A stretch of DNA of 64,000 nucleotides, taken from positions 620,001 through 684,000 of the forward strand of contig LUGG01000022.1 in assembly GCA_001683735.1 (NCBI GenBank), written 5' to 3'. The notes under the pieces were generated by a model. The model did not search any database. It had not been told where the DNA came from and was given only the letters and a program-made list of their open reading frames with translations. Below are positions 20,313 to 31,813 of this stretch, piece by piece (within the stretch, counting starts at the first letter, position 1; every line of letters begins with the position of its first letter). This stretch comes from Grifola frondosa. Taxonomy: Eukaryota; Basidiomycota; Agaricomycetes; Polyporales; Grifolaceae. Both the position numbers and the translations under genes were made by a program.

Positions 20313-21877
20313 TCATCGCTTGATGACAGGTGGAGGTGGCCTGAACGAAGACGGCGTAGAGCCCTCCTCTTCAGGAGCGATGCGAGGAGGACCTTTTGAT
20401 CGCATCTTGCAAAGCGGGCAAAGGCGGATGAACATCTCGACCATCGGCCAGGTGATCGTGGCCTGTCAACAATACGAATTATTGACCATTGACTTTGGTG
20501 GTGATGGGATCCACTTACAATGCCAATTCGTCTGGCTTCGAACAACATCGTGGAAGATGAACCATGGTTCCTATGGGTGTACACCAGGACGTCGTAGATC
20601 TGAGATTGAACTGGAACTCGCTCGAAAACCGCAGCTGATTGCAAAGAGCTAAGACCATTCTCAGACAGGAGCTTGGCGCTCTCACTGTCCTCCTCCCATC
20701 CGTCTGAAGCACATAATTTACCCGCAGCTTCTCCTCGTCCTCGCGGTTCATGTTATAGAACGCATCCCGCGGAAGGAGAATGAGATGGCGCTTCTGTGAA
20801 CCAGAGCGGGCGTGGTGGCAGGACGCCCATAAATGCAGTCGTGGTGGGAGATCGGATATATGTCCTTCTGATATGGCATTGGCGACATTGGTATAAACTT
20901 CAATAGGGAATGTGGCGGTGTCCCGAAGTTCATTTGACAATCCGCCTAAAAATCTGCTCAATGCTTCCTCAAAAGCATGGCGAGTGGGCATCTCTATCGA
21001 ATTCACCAAACGCAGAGTTTGCACGACGACGTCAGGGAGAGGAACGAATGCTTGATGCATCCATGGGTCAACGTGAGGTGTAGTAACGATCATTCCTTGA
21101 TCCAAAAGGAATGGGCGATTATATCCAGAGGTATTCTGGCCTGTACGATGAATAACTATGATGAGGGATGTTACATGAACGTTAATGGGTTAATGACGAA
21201 CCTTCAGCACCTGGCTTCTGTAACGTTCCTTCAGCGTCGGGGTCCATTATTCCTTCATCAAAAGCGCCTGGTGAATGAGGGGGAACATACTGCCGAATTT
21301 GAGACTCAGTCCGAATCTCACTTTCATAAATATGACCACCAGAGGGTCCTGCACTGACACTAGATTCAGGGGCGCCAGGAGCACCATTGTAGCCCGGAGA
21401 CGCGTCAGATGAGATCAAAAACGATGCCGCTTGGCGGCATAGGGAGCCACAGGACGATCTCTGGCAGCGGCATGATCGGAAGGAACCTTGTGCCTCTTTT
21501 TTGGAGTATAGTTGCAGTCCGGTTCATTATCTTCTGAGCAATGGTTGCAAACCGGTAGATTCCGGTCACACTAGAGCACGAAAGTTGACGGGAAAAAGTA
21601 GTATCTCGAATTTGTTGCGCACCTTCAGATTCTTGATGCGGCATCGGTCACACCTTGGAATACCACGGTGAGCAGGTGTAGGAAGAGGGGTGTACTTGCA
21701 TTCTCTTCCACTTCCCATGCACAGTGATTACAGGTGGGTAGGACCCGATCGCACTAGCTCTGGTGTAAGGAAGGCCGGCGTTTTTGAGATGGATTGACGG
21801 ACCTTCAAATTATTCAAGCGACAATGATCGCAGCGCGGTTTTCCTCTCCTCCCCTTCCATTGCGACTGGCGGGCCAT
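20313..21877 (-). CDS. Double Zn2Cys6 zinc-cluster protein (putative regulator)
   Basis: Exons 21877-21803, 21753-21623, 21570-21202, 21140-20519 and 20462-20313. Two zinc clusters sit back to back, each split by an intron after NLK. Cluster one: KPRCDHCRLNNLK, then CDRVLPTCNHC, then ECKYTPLP. Cluster two: IPRCDRCRIKNLK, then CDRNLPVCNHC, then DCNYTPKKRHK. The C-terminal half is conserved in mushroom-fungus relatives as I recall them: HVDPWMHQAFVPLP, PPRLHLWASCHHARSGSQKR, FERVPVQSQIYDVLVYTHR, TWPMVEMFIRLCPLCKM. The final CPLC may bind another metal. Three frame breaks, each one base short: 21714-21716 (CCC), 21417-21421 (AAAAA) and 20695-20697 (CCC). Restoring one base at each gives exactly 449 aa. 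DNA binding is expected from the clusters; targets are unknown. Confidence 0.8.
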
Positions 21878-23896
21878 GTAGACCTTGGATTTGGAATTCT
21901 GATAGTAAGTTGTCCGTCGTCGCCCGATTCCCCGACAGACTCGGTTCCACCTGGTGACTCGGCCATGAAGGAAAGGATAGAAAAGAACCAATGTCTGTTG
22001 GATTTAGTTCAGTGTTGTCAGTGAATGCTGATGGCGTGAGCGGATATCAAGGAGCCGCCAATGGAGGCGTGGTCTTGCGGCCTACGCAGACGTTAGCATG
22101 AGATAAGACCTAGTCAAAGGGCGTAAGAGTCCTGCCTTCGGCAACAAGAAAGTCAGAAGCACCACTCTAAGGCGAGATGATATTGAATTGCGGATACAAT
22201 TGCTGAGGAGAGTCGAGAGAGACCCTGCGTTACAGCGGCTAGATGAGGGTTTGAACGACAAGAAACCAAATTCGGCCAAACGGTGAAATTCGAACTTACT
22301 CAGAAGCGTGACAGTCACATTTATATAAGTCACACTTCGATCCATGATTTTGTTGTTGCAGTTAGGAGATGGTCATTGACCCAGCCATTGCCCCTCCATC
22401 CCTTGGGCTGAGATGCAGCTTTCTGCTGATTTATAACGACATCTCAAGCATCTGTGCGGAACTATACGCGGAGACTCGACGAAAAGTGGTCCCATTGCCA
22501 CAAACTTCAACCGAAGAAGCGCTAAGGAAATATCCGAAACGTTCAGCATTTCCTAGTTGCCAAATCAAGGGCCCCCTTTCACAAACTCAGTCCAGACCAT
22601 AGATGAAGCACAGAATCCACAATCCATGGTATACTCGCAGGGATGAAGGAGTTTGGGGATGATAGTGCTTGTCATTTGTATCTCAAGGCCATGAGCTTAA
22701 GTGACACAAATGGGAGTAATTAAGCCACAACTTAAGTATTGAATGTCGGATTGTTCGGTTCGGCTGCATCGCGGTTGTAGCACCACGCTTACGATAATAA
22801 GGACATCTTCGAACGAATTGCTCCTACGCGGACAACAGTTGTGCAGGTAATGTTCTATGACTACTCAATATGCAGAGCTTGACTTCCAATTGATGGCTAG
22901 TAAGTAACGTTGGTATACAGTTTTAGAAGCGACCACACGCAGCGCACAAACTTAGGGCCATCATATTGACGATCTGTAAGCTGTGAAGATGGCGGCAACA
23001 ACAATGCGATTTCAAGTTATACAAGTTCGCCGGGGCTATGTGTCATGATTACGCTGATTATTAGACGAGTGTTCCACGTTCAATGACAACGTTTCTTTAA
23101 CCTTCAGGTAGTGCCTCAGAGAGGGACGATTATGGAAGGCCACTTGAAAAGTACTGACGCAAGTAGCTGAGCACATGAGCCTGAGCACTCGGCGGACTCG
23201 TATCGTTGGAAGCCGAGAAACGTGGTTCCACATAGAAGTCGAGAAACGAACGTGCTCGGAGAGACGGATGCTGATGAGAGGCTATGAGAACACATGCAGG
23301 GGAGTGCAGGAAGAAAGACAGAGTATGGCAAGACAGAAAACCTCAGAGAGAGCAACCCGGGAGCTGAGTTGAGCAACTGAGCTGAGCTGAGCAACCTCCA
23401 CAAGGATCGGTATCCGCGTGATCAGCGTCTATCTCATCTCAGATTGGCAGTGTAGTTCAAACTAGTTGCAACCGTCTGCTGCACTCCGTTGCAGCACTCT
23501 GCCAGACTCTGCCACCGTTCCCACCATCCGCTTCACCCACCACCGTGTGCCACCATGCGTCACCCCCGTTCCGACTCTTACGAGATTCTGCTTGCAGCCA
23601 TCTACCAGGTCGCAGATTATCTGTGCAGTGCTTCAAGGCCATTCTTCAACGTCTCAGAGCACATGGCCTGCTAAACATACTATTATTCACGTTCGCTTGT
23701 CAACCCATGTGATACAGATATCATTTGATCCATCGTATTCTCTTCTATTCAAACTAATTTTGACCGTCTTCTCAAACTCGCTTGTGCTATAAATTGGTCC
23801 GAGCATCGTCATGCTGGCGAACGGTCTCACCCGCCTTATTTCCCAAGTGCTCTCCAAGTCTTGACAGAGTACCCCGTCGTCGACACGCACTGCACA
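21878..23896. other. Intergenic, 2.0 kb
   Basis: No supported gene. Short repeats of GAGCTGAG/GAGCAAC occur at about 23361-23395. The stretch 23466-23560 is CCACC/CTGCC-rich, probably the promoter of the secreted protein gene. Confidence 0.45.
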
Positions 23897-24936
23897 ATGC
23901 TCACGACTACCCTTGTATTAGTTGGCATTCTCGCCGCTGCCTCGCCTGTCGTTGTCTCCCTACGCAAACGTGCTGCTGTTGCTTTCTTTGATCCCACGCT
24001 AGGTGGCGGCTCTATGTTCCTCAACGCTGGTGATGGCCTCGGCGAACCGCTCAATGTAAGTTCCAATCGTATCCATATGTTTTTGAGGACTCATAAACGA
24101 GCCTCCTTTATCAGGTCATTATCTCAGGTCTCAGCTCGGCAGATGTTCTCACCGATGACGGTATAGTAAACTACGCCCGTGCCATTGGCTTGTGAGTGCT
24201 GCATCTATCATTTAACCTCGCCAGCTAGACTAGCATTGCTGGTGTTCAAAGCTCGGAAGAGTGCTTCGGCATTCACCTCGGGAACCCCTTCTCTGCCAAC
24301 CTTGGCGATGGTAACGGCCCAGTCAATCAAACCATAGAGCTGCGTCAAGACTACGGGAATGCAGGCCTCGGCACTTGTCTCGAGAGTCTCATCGGTGGAA
24401 ACCACTTCCGGTAAGACATCCTTCTTTGTTCCCAGGGTGTCTGAACTGAGTGTGAAGTATTGCTGATGCGCGATTGGTTCAGGGTCTTCCGCCAGAATGG
24501 TTCTCTTGCCGATTCTGGAGCTTTGTTCCTTGCGTGAGCTGCGCACTGCTCTTGCCATTATAGATCTCGCTACAAGTTTGAGCCCACAGAGTTTCCAAGG
24601 AAGAGCCTGTGACTGAGAATCACGATGTTGTTCCCGACGGCTATGATATTGGACGGTGAACTAGTCCTCATAAACATAGTTCCCACGGAAGCTTACCATC
24701 TATCGTCCTGACATCTCAGAGATGCATTGGTATCCGGGCTATTGGCACGACGAGCTTCAATGGCGTCACCTACAACACAGTTGCACAGAACTTGACTGGT
24801 CTCATGGCTGCTGGCTCCGAGGGAGTGAACCACGGTATGCACAATTTCTCCACTATCATTTTGACATTTCTTATATACTTGCGCAGGCATCGCCGTCGAT
24901 GGAATCGTGACACTTCTCACTGTCACTATCCAGTAA
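23897..24936 (+). CDS. Small secreted protein of unknown function
   Basis: Seven exons: 23897-24055, 24115-24191, 24234-24410, 24483-24533, 24590-24655, 24720-24834 and 24887-24936, 231 aa. The signal peptide is MLTTTLVLVGILAAASPVVV, followed by SLRKR, possibly a Kex2-type dibasic site. The mature part has FFDPTLGGGSMFLNAGDGLG, EPLNVIISGLSSADVLTDDG, two cysteines in ECFGIHLGNP and GLGTCLESLIGGNHFRVFRQ, and the end NHGIAVDGIVTLLTVTIQ. It matches a secreted family of unknown function common in Agaricomycetes, as I recall it. One frame break at 24736-24738 (GGG); a fourth G restores SGAIGTTSFNGVTYNTVAQN and gives exactly 232 codons. No enzymatic motif seen. Confidence 0.8.
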
Positions 24937-25271
24937 GACAATTGATTTGGCATTGTAGAGCGTAACTAGGCCATCATGACTATAACGACAAGATACGAAT
25001 TTTGTTCCTGCGCTATATATCAGTTATTATTCAGGTTTCTGTGACAACATGACTCGTATCATTGTGTCTTTCTGAACATGATAGTTTGGTGGGGTGTCCT
25101 ACAACGATTTTGACATGCCGTACGTGCGTAATGATACAATGCAATAATGAATCCAAGATGAAGAGAGTCGCGTATCGTAACCACAGTATTTACGGTGACT
25201 TAGTGGGCGACCATGCAATCGAAGATGACGACCGGCGCAAGCGTAACAGTGAGACCAGCAATTGACAGTCT
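24937..25271. other. Intergenic between convergent genes
   Basis: 3' flanks of the secreted-protein gene (plus) and DBF4 (minus). Nothing else seen. Confidence 0.45.
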
Positions 25272-27300
25272 CTACATGCCATCGGCGTCGACCCACTCAT
25301 CCCATTGAACGTCCTCGCTAACCGCAGCATCATGAGCAGGCAGCATCATATTGTCTTCCGACGATTGCAGAAAAAGGTCCAGTTCGTCCGGTTGTTGCAT
25401 ACTGTCCTGAATCCTTGCCGACTCTCTGAGCTTCTCCTCCTCCGCCACTTCTGCAAGTGTACGGCGCCTCACCCGGGAAAGAATATAGTCGAGCTGCGCA
25501 AAGTTAACGTTATTCGCGGCAAACTTCTGATGTCTGCGACCATTCACATGCTGTGGCGGGGAGGTGAGATAGTGTGCAATATAGTGTGCAACAATTGATG
25601 TTTTACCTCCTGGAAGTCCTCGAACTTCTGTCTGCAACTCTCGCAATACCCCGGCTTTGCTCCCTCTTCTCGCCTGGGCAGTCGCAATGTATTCGTACTC
25701 CGGCTTTTGCGAAGCAACCGCGTCCGCTCCGGGATCAGAAGGGGAGGGCCCATTCTGTTCTCCTTGTCCTCCACAGCAGAATTGGTAGAGAACTTGCGTG
25801 ATGTGACGACCTGCTGTTGCAGCCGTTCCCGAAGCCCAGTAGGGAGCTGCAGACTGCGGAATGGCTGACTGCCGACCGTAGAGGTCGTCCCAGTGGCAGA
25901 CGTGATGCTGACGCTATTTCCCGAAGCCGCCATATATGCTCCCGAAGCAAGGTACCCAGACGCGTTCGCAGACTCCATAGTGTCTGCATCGCCGAAATCT
26001 GCGTCAAGATCAACGAAACCTTCAGGACCAGCACCAGGAAAAGTGGCTCGGCGGTGCAGGTTGTTCATCGATACGGACCGACGCAGGTCATGTTGTTTGG
26101 CATGCATGCGAACCCGAGCTAAGCGCCTCTCCTCTTGCTGCCTTAGCTTCGCCTTTCTCCTCCTGAGTTCCGCCTCCCGCTCTTTTTCGGCTCGCTCAGC
26201 CTTATCCCGCCGCCTCTCTTCCACCTCATCGTACTCGATGAACGGACCTCTTGCTAGTGGATGACAGTAGAGCACAGGCCAAGGACCCTTCTCCTTGCCA
26301 TCCCGACCCTTCACGACAGGATATTCTAGTGCTGAGATGGTCGCGAGTTCCTGTTTCATATCTTCGACAAGGACGAAGTATGTGCCCTTGGAGAAGTACG
26401 CGTAATCATGTCGACGTTGTGTGGGATCACGCTCGGTAGTACCATGCAAACGCTCAGATTCGAGGAGTCGCGTAAGAGATCGTTCTTTCGCGAGGGTAGT
26501 AGCAGGTGCGGGTGGAGCCGTAGTGGTTGTTGCAGGAACTTGACATCGATCGAGGACATTGGTGAGCTTGGAGGCGCTCCACACTTTCATGTTAAAAGCG
26601 ATGGCCTTTTTCACTAAGTGATCTGCCGGCACGCCAGAATTCGAGGCGCTTTACGATGATTCAGCTGCGAAGACGAGGGCCTAAAGATCACACGCCACTT
26701 ACCGACCCTTCAATCTGATGGGGCTTCCGAGAACCCCACTGGGATTGACGGATGGCTTTTTCGAGATATTCTCCTTATCCGCATCCTCCAGCAACGTAAT
26801 CAAATGAGTGATGTCCTTCGAGAAGAAGTCTTCCACGTGCTAACGGGGAAAGAAAAAGCAACACGAAGTAATCGTCAATACCCATATGAAACAAGACAGA
26901 GACAGGAAGAACGCAACGTACTGCTCCCATCTGTGACACTCGTTTCTCCAACTTAGTTCTCAAAGCCGCAACCTCAGGGTTGGCCGTATCCATATCAAAG
27001 TAGAATGTCCAGTTGGGAAAGGCACGCGAGTACTTGATCCTGAACTCTTCCTCACGCTCTGCGCGTTTGCGACCTCTCTCTTTCCTGAGTTCCTCGCGGG
27101 ACATAGTTGGTGCAGGGTTGGATTTCAGCCGCTTCGCGCTTTGAGGGAGCCTCTCGTCCACCGCAGGATCAGGCGAATGAGGTCGCTTTGATCCTGGAGT
27201 TCTCCTCAGAGTGGTCTGATGTGGAGCAGACAGATATGGCGGGATGATGCGTCTGAGTGCGGGGTCGGGTGGCGAAGGGGGTGCGGATGAGGGTAGCCAT
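25272..27300 (-). CDS. DBF4: Dbf4, regulatory subunit of Cdc7 kinase
   Basis: Activates Cdc7 (DDK) to fire replication origins through Mcm2-7. Exons 27300-26922, 26839-26703, 26648-25607 and 25550-25272, about 611 aa. Motif N (BRCT-like) spans WTFYFDMDTANPEVAALRTK, DFFSKDITHLITLLEDAD and PADHLVKKAIAFNMKVWSAS. Motif M is KGTYFVLVEDMKQELATISA, then GPWPVLYCHPLARGPFIEYD. A coiled, basic Glu/Arg stretch follows. Motif C is the Dbf4 zinc finger: KPGYCESCRQKFEDFQEHVN, GRRHQKFAANNVNFAQLDYI. The N-terminal frame from ATG 27300 breaks in a run of five G (27277-27281); four would give a continuous reading, the only case here of an extra base. The second intron acceptor (taaag) is the choice that keeps PADHLV in frame; an alternative donor exists. 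Confidence 0.9.
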
Positions 27301-28072
27301 AATCACCTCGACTGTTTGCCGATTGTCGCGAGAAAACAACCCCGAAAGGAATTATGGAGAGACTCGAGAATGGTATCAAGAAAAGCAAGAGAGATGTCGG
27401 TGGACGAAAACCGACACAGGCTTGGTGAGAGGAGGGAAGCGCCAGCAACCAGACGTGTAAATCTGGTTCATCAACCAAATAAACAACGCGTGGCACGCTC
27501 GACGCGTCTATACGCGACCGCGCAGGTCCGCGCCCAAACCGCGCCTGCGGCCATCCAACCACATCAGCACATCGATATTTATTTAGGACATACGCATGCA
27601 GCGTTGTATCAGAGTACCAATCTCGTCCAGCTCGCGCAGTGCCAAACACTCGGCTGACACTTCAGACTTCGTGGGTTTTAGGAAAGTGTACGTGCCCGTT
27701 CTGCACATATCTAGGTCTCAATTACTTCGCGTCCACCCATCAATGCATAGTCCACGATATGAGGCAATTGAGCTTCAATATCTATACGATTCCTGCTACC
27801 TCACTCGTTGTTCATCTTTCGTGACGCGGAATATCACGTGATTATGTGACAATTCGCGCCGCTGATGCGCGTTCACTCCATTCAACTGCCAATTCATTCA
27901 GCCCTCCATTGCGGGAACCGGTGACGCACACGAGCAGTTGCAATATTCTAAGCTATTACATCAACTAGTAAGTAAGTCGTGGAGTACTGCTACTTTAATT
28001 CAGGCCGCCGGTACGCCTATATATCCTTCATTGACACTGTCAGTTCAAATTGCGCCCCGAAGGTAGTCCCTG
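27301..28072. other. Intergenic between divergent DBF4 and gamma-tubulin component
   Basis: Shared promoter region. A minus-strand open frame crosses part of it but shows no domain. Nothing else seen. Confidence 0.45.
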
Positions 28073-31000
28073 ATGGTTGAAAAAGATACCATTTTACCTT
28101 CCTTGGAGATCCATAGCATGAAGATGGGCGACCCGAGTTTGCCTGACATACATCCAAACTTTTTTGTCCCACGACTTGTGGATAAACCGCAAAATCCTAT
28201 CATGGAATCCTTGCATATGCTGCACGACATTCGTCAGTCTTCCAAACAAGTTGATATATTTCCGAGTGAGCCACAAGTCTTGGCGGAAGACATCTGGACT
28301 CTGTCCAATTGTGAAACGGAAGCTCGAGACACACTATGGGAAACCGCCGCAAAAGCTCAGAGTAGAGACTTGGTAACAACATTCCTCGCTATGTATGCTT
28401 CTCATACCAACGTTACTTTTGCCGTAGAATATGACCATGTCTTGGGATTCCTTACGCCTGTCGTCAAATTCCTGCTCGGCCTCATCATTCTTGTCCGAGC
28501 AAAGTAGCACGATCTTTGCGTCCGCACGGTACCAGTGAGTACCATATATGATTTATGCGGTCTGTTGTTGGTTATGTGCTCACCATATATTAGCGTCCGT
28601 CCCTCTATATTTGACCCCTCTACACAACAATTGCATGTGACACCACAAGCCTTACTCCAGTCGCTTCAGATGACTTTGAGTGGCACATCATCTGCGCTTC
28701 ATATATGGGATTCTGCGACAGAGTCATTTGTCCTACGGGGAATCGACAGAGGAAGACATGGTGAAATGGTTTTGATGGGAAAGGATGAGGTGGTGACACT
28801 TAGGTCAGTTAAGAACAATGTTAGGTTCGAGATTGGAGAAAGACTCAAGTTGGAGATAGTCTAGTCCAACGATTCCTCTCCATAGGCACCCTGATGCGAA
28901 GACTTGAAATGCTAGTTGCCGAACAACAGGAAAAGTAAGCAATGGAATTTCTCATCCAGGGTCATGCATTAATTAGAGTATCGCCAGTCGCGGCCGAGCA
29001 GAGCCCATTCTTCATGCATTTACACACGCACTCTCAACCATCCTCACGTATTTGCGTCAGAACGTAGAAGCACTCCCTGCTTCAGTCTCCGAACATGCAA
29101 CAGAGACTTTGTTCGCTTTGTGGATGCATTATCAAGATGTCGAGGATATTTTGAAAGCCCTCTCTGCATTATGCCATCGAGTGATTTTACAATTCGAAAT
29201 AGTTACATGGCTCACCATTCCGGTTAGGAAGAGCATCTCGCACCCTCCGCCTACAACGAAATGTCATCTTCCCCTACTAATCTGCTGTCCGCAATCTACG
29301 ACCATCTCAACAATCACCTCGATAACCAATCTCCCAGGATCGTGACAGCAACATTTGCGTACATCCTCACAACCACCTCTCGAGACTACTTTGTGCAGCT
29401 TTGTGACTCGGTTGGATACCGCACGAGCCAGTCCACTTCAAACGACCCCACATTATCTCGGCAGCCTGACAGTATTCGCCACTTCACTGTGGAGCTGGAT
29501 GATGACGACCCTATCGATCAGGAAGGCCTCTTTGACGACATGGAAGGAGAAGGAAATGCTGATCCATTTCCTGTGTTCGTGAACCCCAGCCTGGCTGAGA
29601 CTTTCCGCAGAGCACGGAAATCGCTCAAACTTCTTCGTGCGGCGAAACCAGACCATGAGCTCCTCACAGCTGGTCATTGTCATCCCGATATTATGTGGAT
29701 ATGGACTCTTACTGAGGTCGAAACCGCATGGATGAACGTCACGCGAGAATCTCCACCTCAATTGATCAAGAACGACAACGCTAACTCGAATTCTTCGGAT
29801 AACGCAGCGTCACCAGTATCGCATGCGGGAGTCCTGAAAGCGTTTCAAATTTTTGACCTGGCACCTGGAGATGGCCTCACTGCGGACTCCAAGGTTGGGT
29901 TGGTTTCGAACTCATCAACTATACTTGGTTTGCAGAATTTTATATCAACTTTTCCAGCCTCTTTGCCATCGATCACGCCTACGCTGCCACACTTGAGAAA
30001 TCTAGTGCTATCGCCTCTCATCCACCATACAGAAGGGCTCTCTGGCGCTCTGATGTTCTTTTCCTCGACCCTTCTAACCACCTCAATCTCCATGCACATC
30101 TCATTCTCCTTCGATCGTATCTGTTGCTGACATTGCACGACTTCAAATTACGCCTGCAATGTGCATTGTTTTCCGACTCGGATGACCGTGAACTGGCATC
30201 TGTAGGAACGAGAGCCTTCGCTGCAAGTCGGTGTCGTTCGCGGTCATGAGGCGTAGTAGCGTCCGCTCAGCCGACATCGTGGGCGATAGGTCTTGCGCCG
30301 TCATTGATCGTGGGCATAGGTGGCCGCCTGGAGGAACTGACCTGAGTTTCTATTTACGTACGGTCATTGTCGATTCTTTGAACAGTCATCAGGACGCTAC
30401 GGCTTGCCACGATGCGAATGGAAGCGAGAGCGAGATTTCCAAAGCTCAGGGCAAATCTTTGACGAAGCGGAATACCGAGTGGGGTTTGCCATTCGCGATC
30501 TACCTACTGGAACGGGCAAGGAGAAATGGCTGAATCCATTATGTATGTATGATGTTATACTCGTTCTCAACTCACAGACTGAAGATGATTCATCCGTAGC
30601 GATTGAGTATGCGGTGCGACTGTTATTGTGAAGTGTTTTTAATGTTGTTTCTAGGCACTTGATTTTCTCATTTGGATTACAAGCCGCCATATCCTTTGGT
30701 ATTTTGATTATGCCTTCCATCCTGTCCAAATATCATCGAATTTTGCATTCAATCTTCGACTAATGAGAGGTTAGTGATTATCGCATCCACTTCGCGCGAA
30801 TGTGATGCTTATTGGGTTGATCATTAGTGGAGAATGTTGTCCGCGCGTTATACCGTATGGTCCGCACACTTCGCAGCCGCTATTCGCAACACTAACCCAA
30901 TCAAACAAGCTACTTCTTCATTTCCGCTTTGTAGTATGCTTTCGTGACATCGCCTCATCCTATGTTACGACACCCATGCGTAATTTCGATCCCTTCTTAT

Positions 31001-31511
31001 CTTCACTCTCGACGAGCAACGAGCCTCGCCGTTATGCAGATGTCTTCGCCATCACCGAACAGCATTCCGCGGTGCTCGATGACATCCTGAGCGCATGCCT
31101 CCTCCGATCGGGTCAGAAAGGAGTTGGCGACCTACTGCGTGCTGCATGGAGCTTGTGCTAGAGCTTGGAATCCTTGGGGTGATCTAAAGTGTGGGCATTG
31201 GAAGAATATCAAGCCGCACCCCTTCTCGAGGATCTGTGGGCCCGATTCCACAAAAGGATGATCACATTGGTATGTCTCAAATGTCGCGCTCCTAAGCTTG
31301 GCGGGTAGCCTGACATATAGAACAGATCAAGGTGCTTAAAGCACTGGTGGACAAAGGTTCTTTGGGTGACGGCGTGCCTTCACACGATATTCAGCTGCAG
31401 ATGCTGGCAGGGCCACTCTCTCACGATGCAGGATTAACGGGAAATCTCCATAATTTACTGGTTCGCCTTGATGTAGCTGAGTGGTGGACAAAATCGCGAG
31501 ACTCTGAATGA
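28073..31511 (+). CDS. Gamma-tubulin complex component (Spc97/Spc98, GCP family)
   Basis: Component of the microtubule-nucleating gamma-tubulin complex at the spindle pole body. First exons: 28073-28372, 28428-28534, 28594-28803, 28860-28934, 28979-29180, then from 29228. Recognisable stretches in order: FFVPRLVDKPQNPIMESLHM, FLSEQSSTIFASARYH, RFLSIGTLMRRLEMLVAEQQ, AEPILHAFTHALSTILTYLR, HLILLRSYLLLTLHDFKLRL, WPPGGTDLSFYLRTVIVDSL, EAEYRVGFAIRDLPTGTGKE, NKLLLHFRFVVCF, HSAVLDDILSACLLRSGQKG and the C-terminal LHNLLVRLDVAEWW. Up to about 30050 the frame is clean. From 30059 to 31220 about ten single-base losses interrupt it, each next to intact family sequence. Subfamily (GCP4/5/6-like) is not resolved. 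The start could lie further upstream. Confidence 0.8.
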
Positions 31512-31813
31512 TTTTATGCATTTAAAACTAATCTCGACATTGTCCCACACATGTGTTTCATTCTCCAGATGACCAGTGGATGATCAAATACAATTCCATT
31601 GATGACAAAACTAAACTGTTGAGAATCCTACATTCACTTTGACGAGGAAGCACTGCATAGGGGATGATAGATGTAGACGACGGACAAGCATTGTATGAGG
31701 CCTGGGATCTTTTGAGTGGAGCCCAGTAACGAGAATGGGGTTATGTCGTACCAAAGAAGATAATAAAGAAGGAAAGGAAACGTAAGAGCAGCGAAGGCAC
31801 CCGTAACACAGGA
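31512..31813. other. Intergenic between convergent genes
   Basis: 3' flanks of the gamma-tubulin component gene and CDC6. Nothing else seen. Confidence 0.45.

Noticed and set aside
23361..23395. GAGCTGAG/GAGCAAC short repeat as a transposon end
   Set aside because: Too short, no target-site duplication or inverted partner seen.
27206..27649. Minus-strand 147-codon frame upstream of DBF4
   Set aside because: Overlaps the DBF4 start in a different frame, with no domain or splice link.
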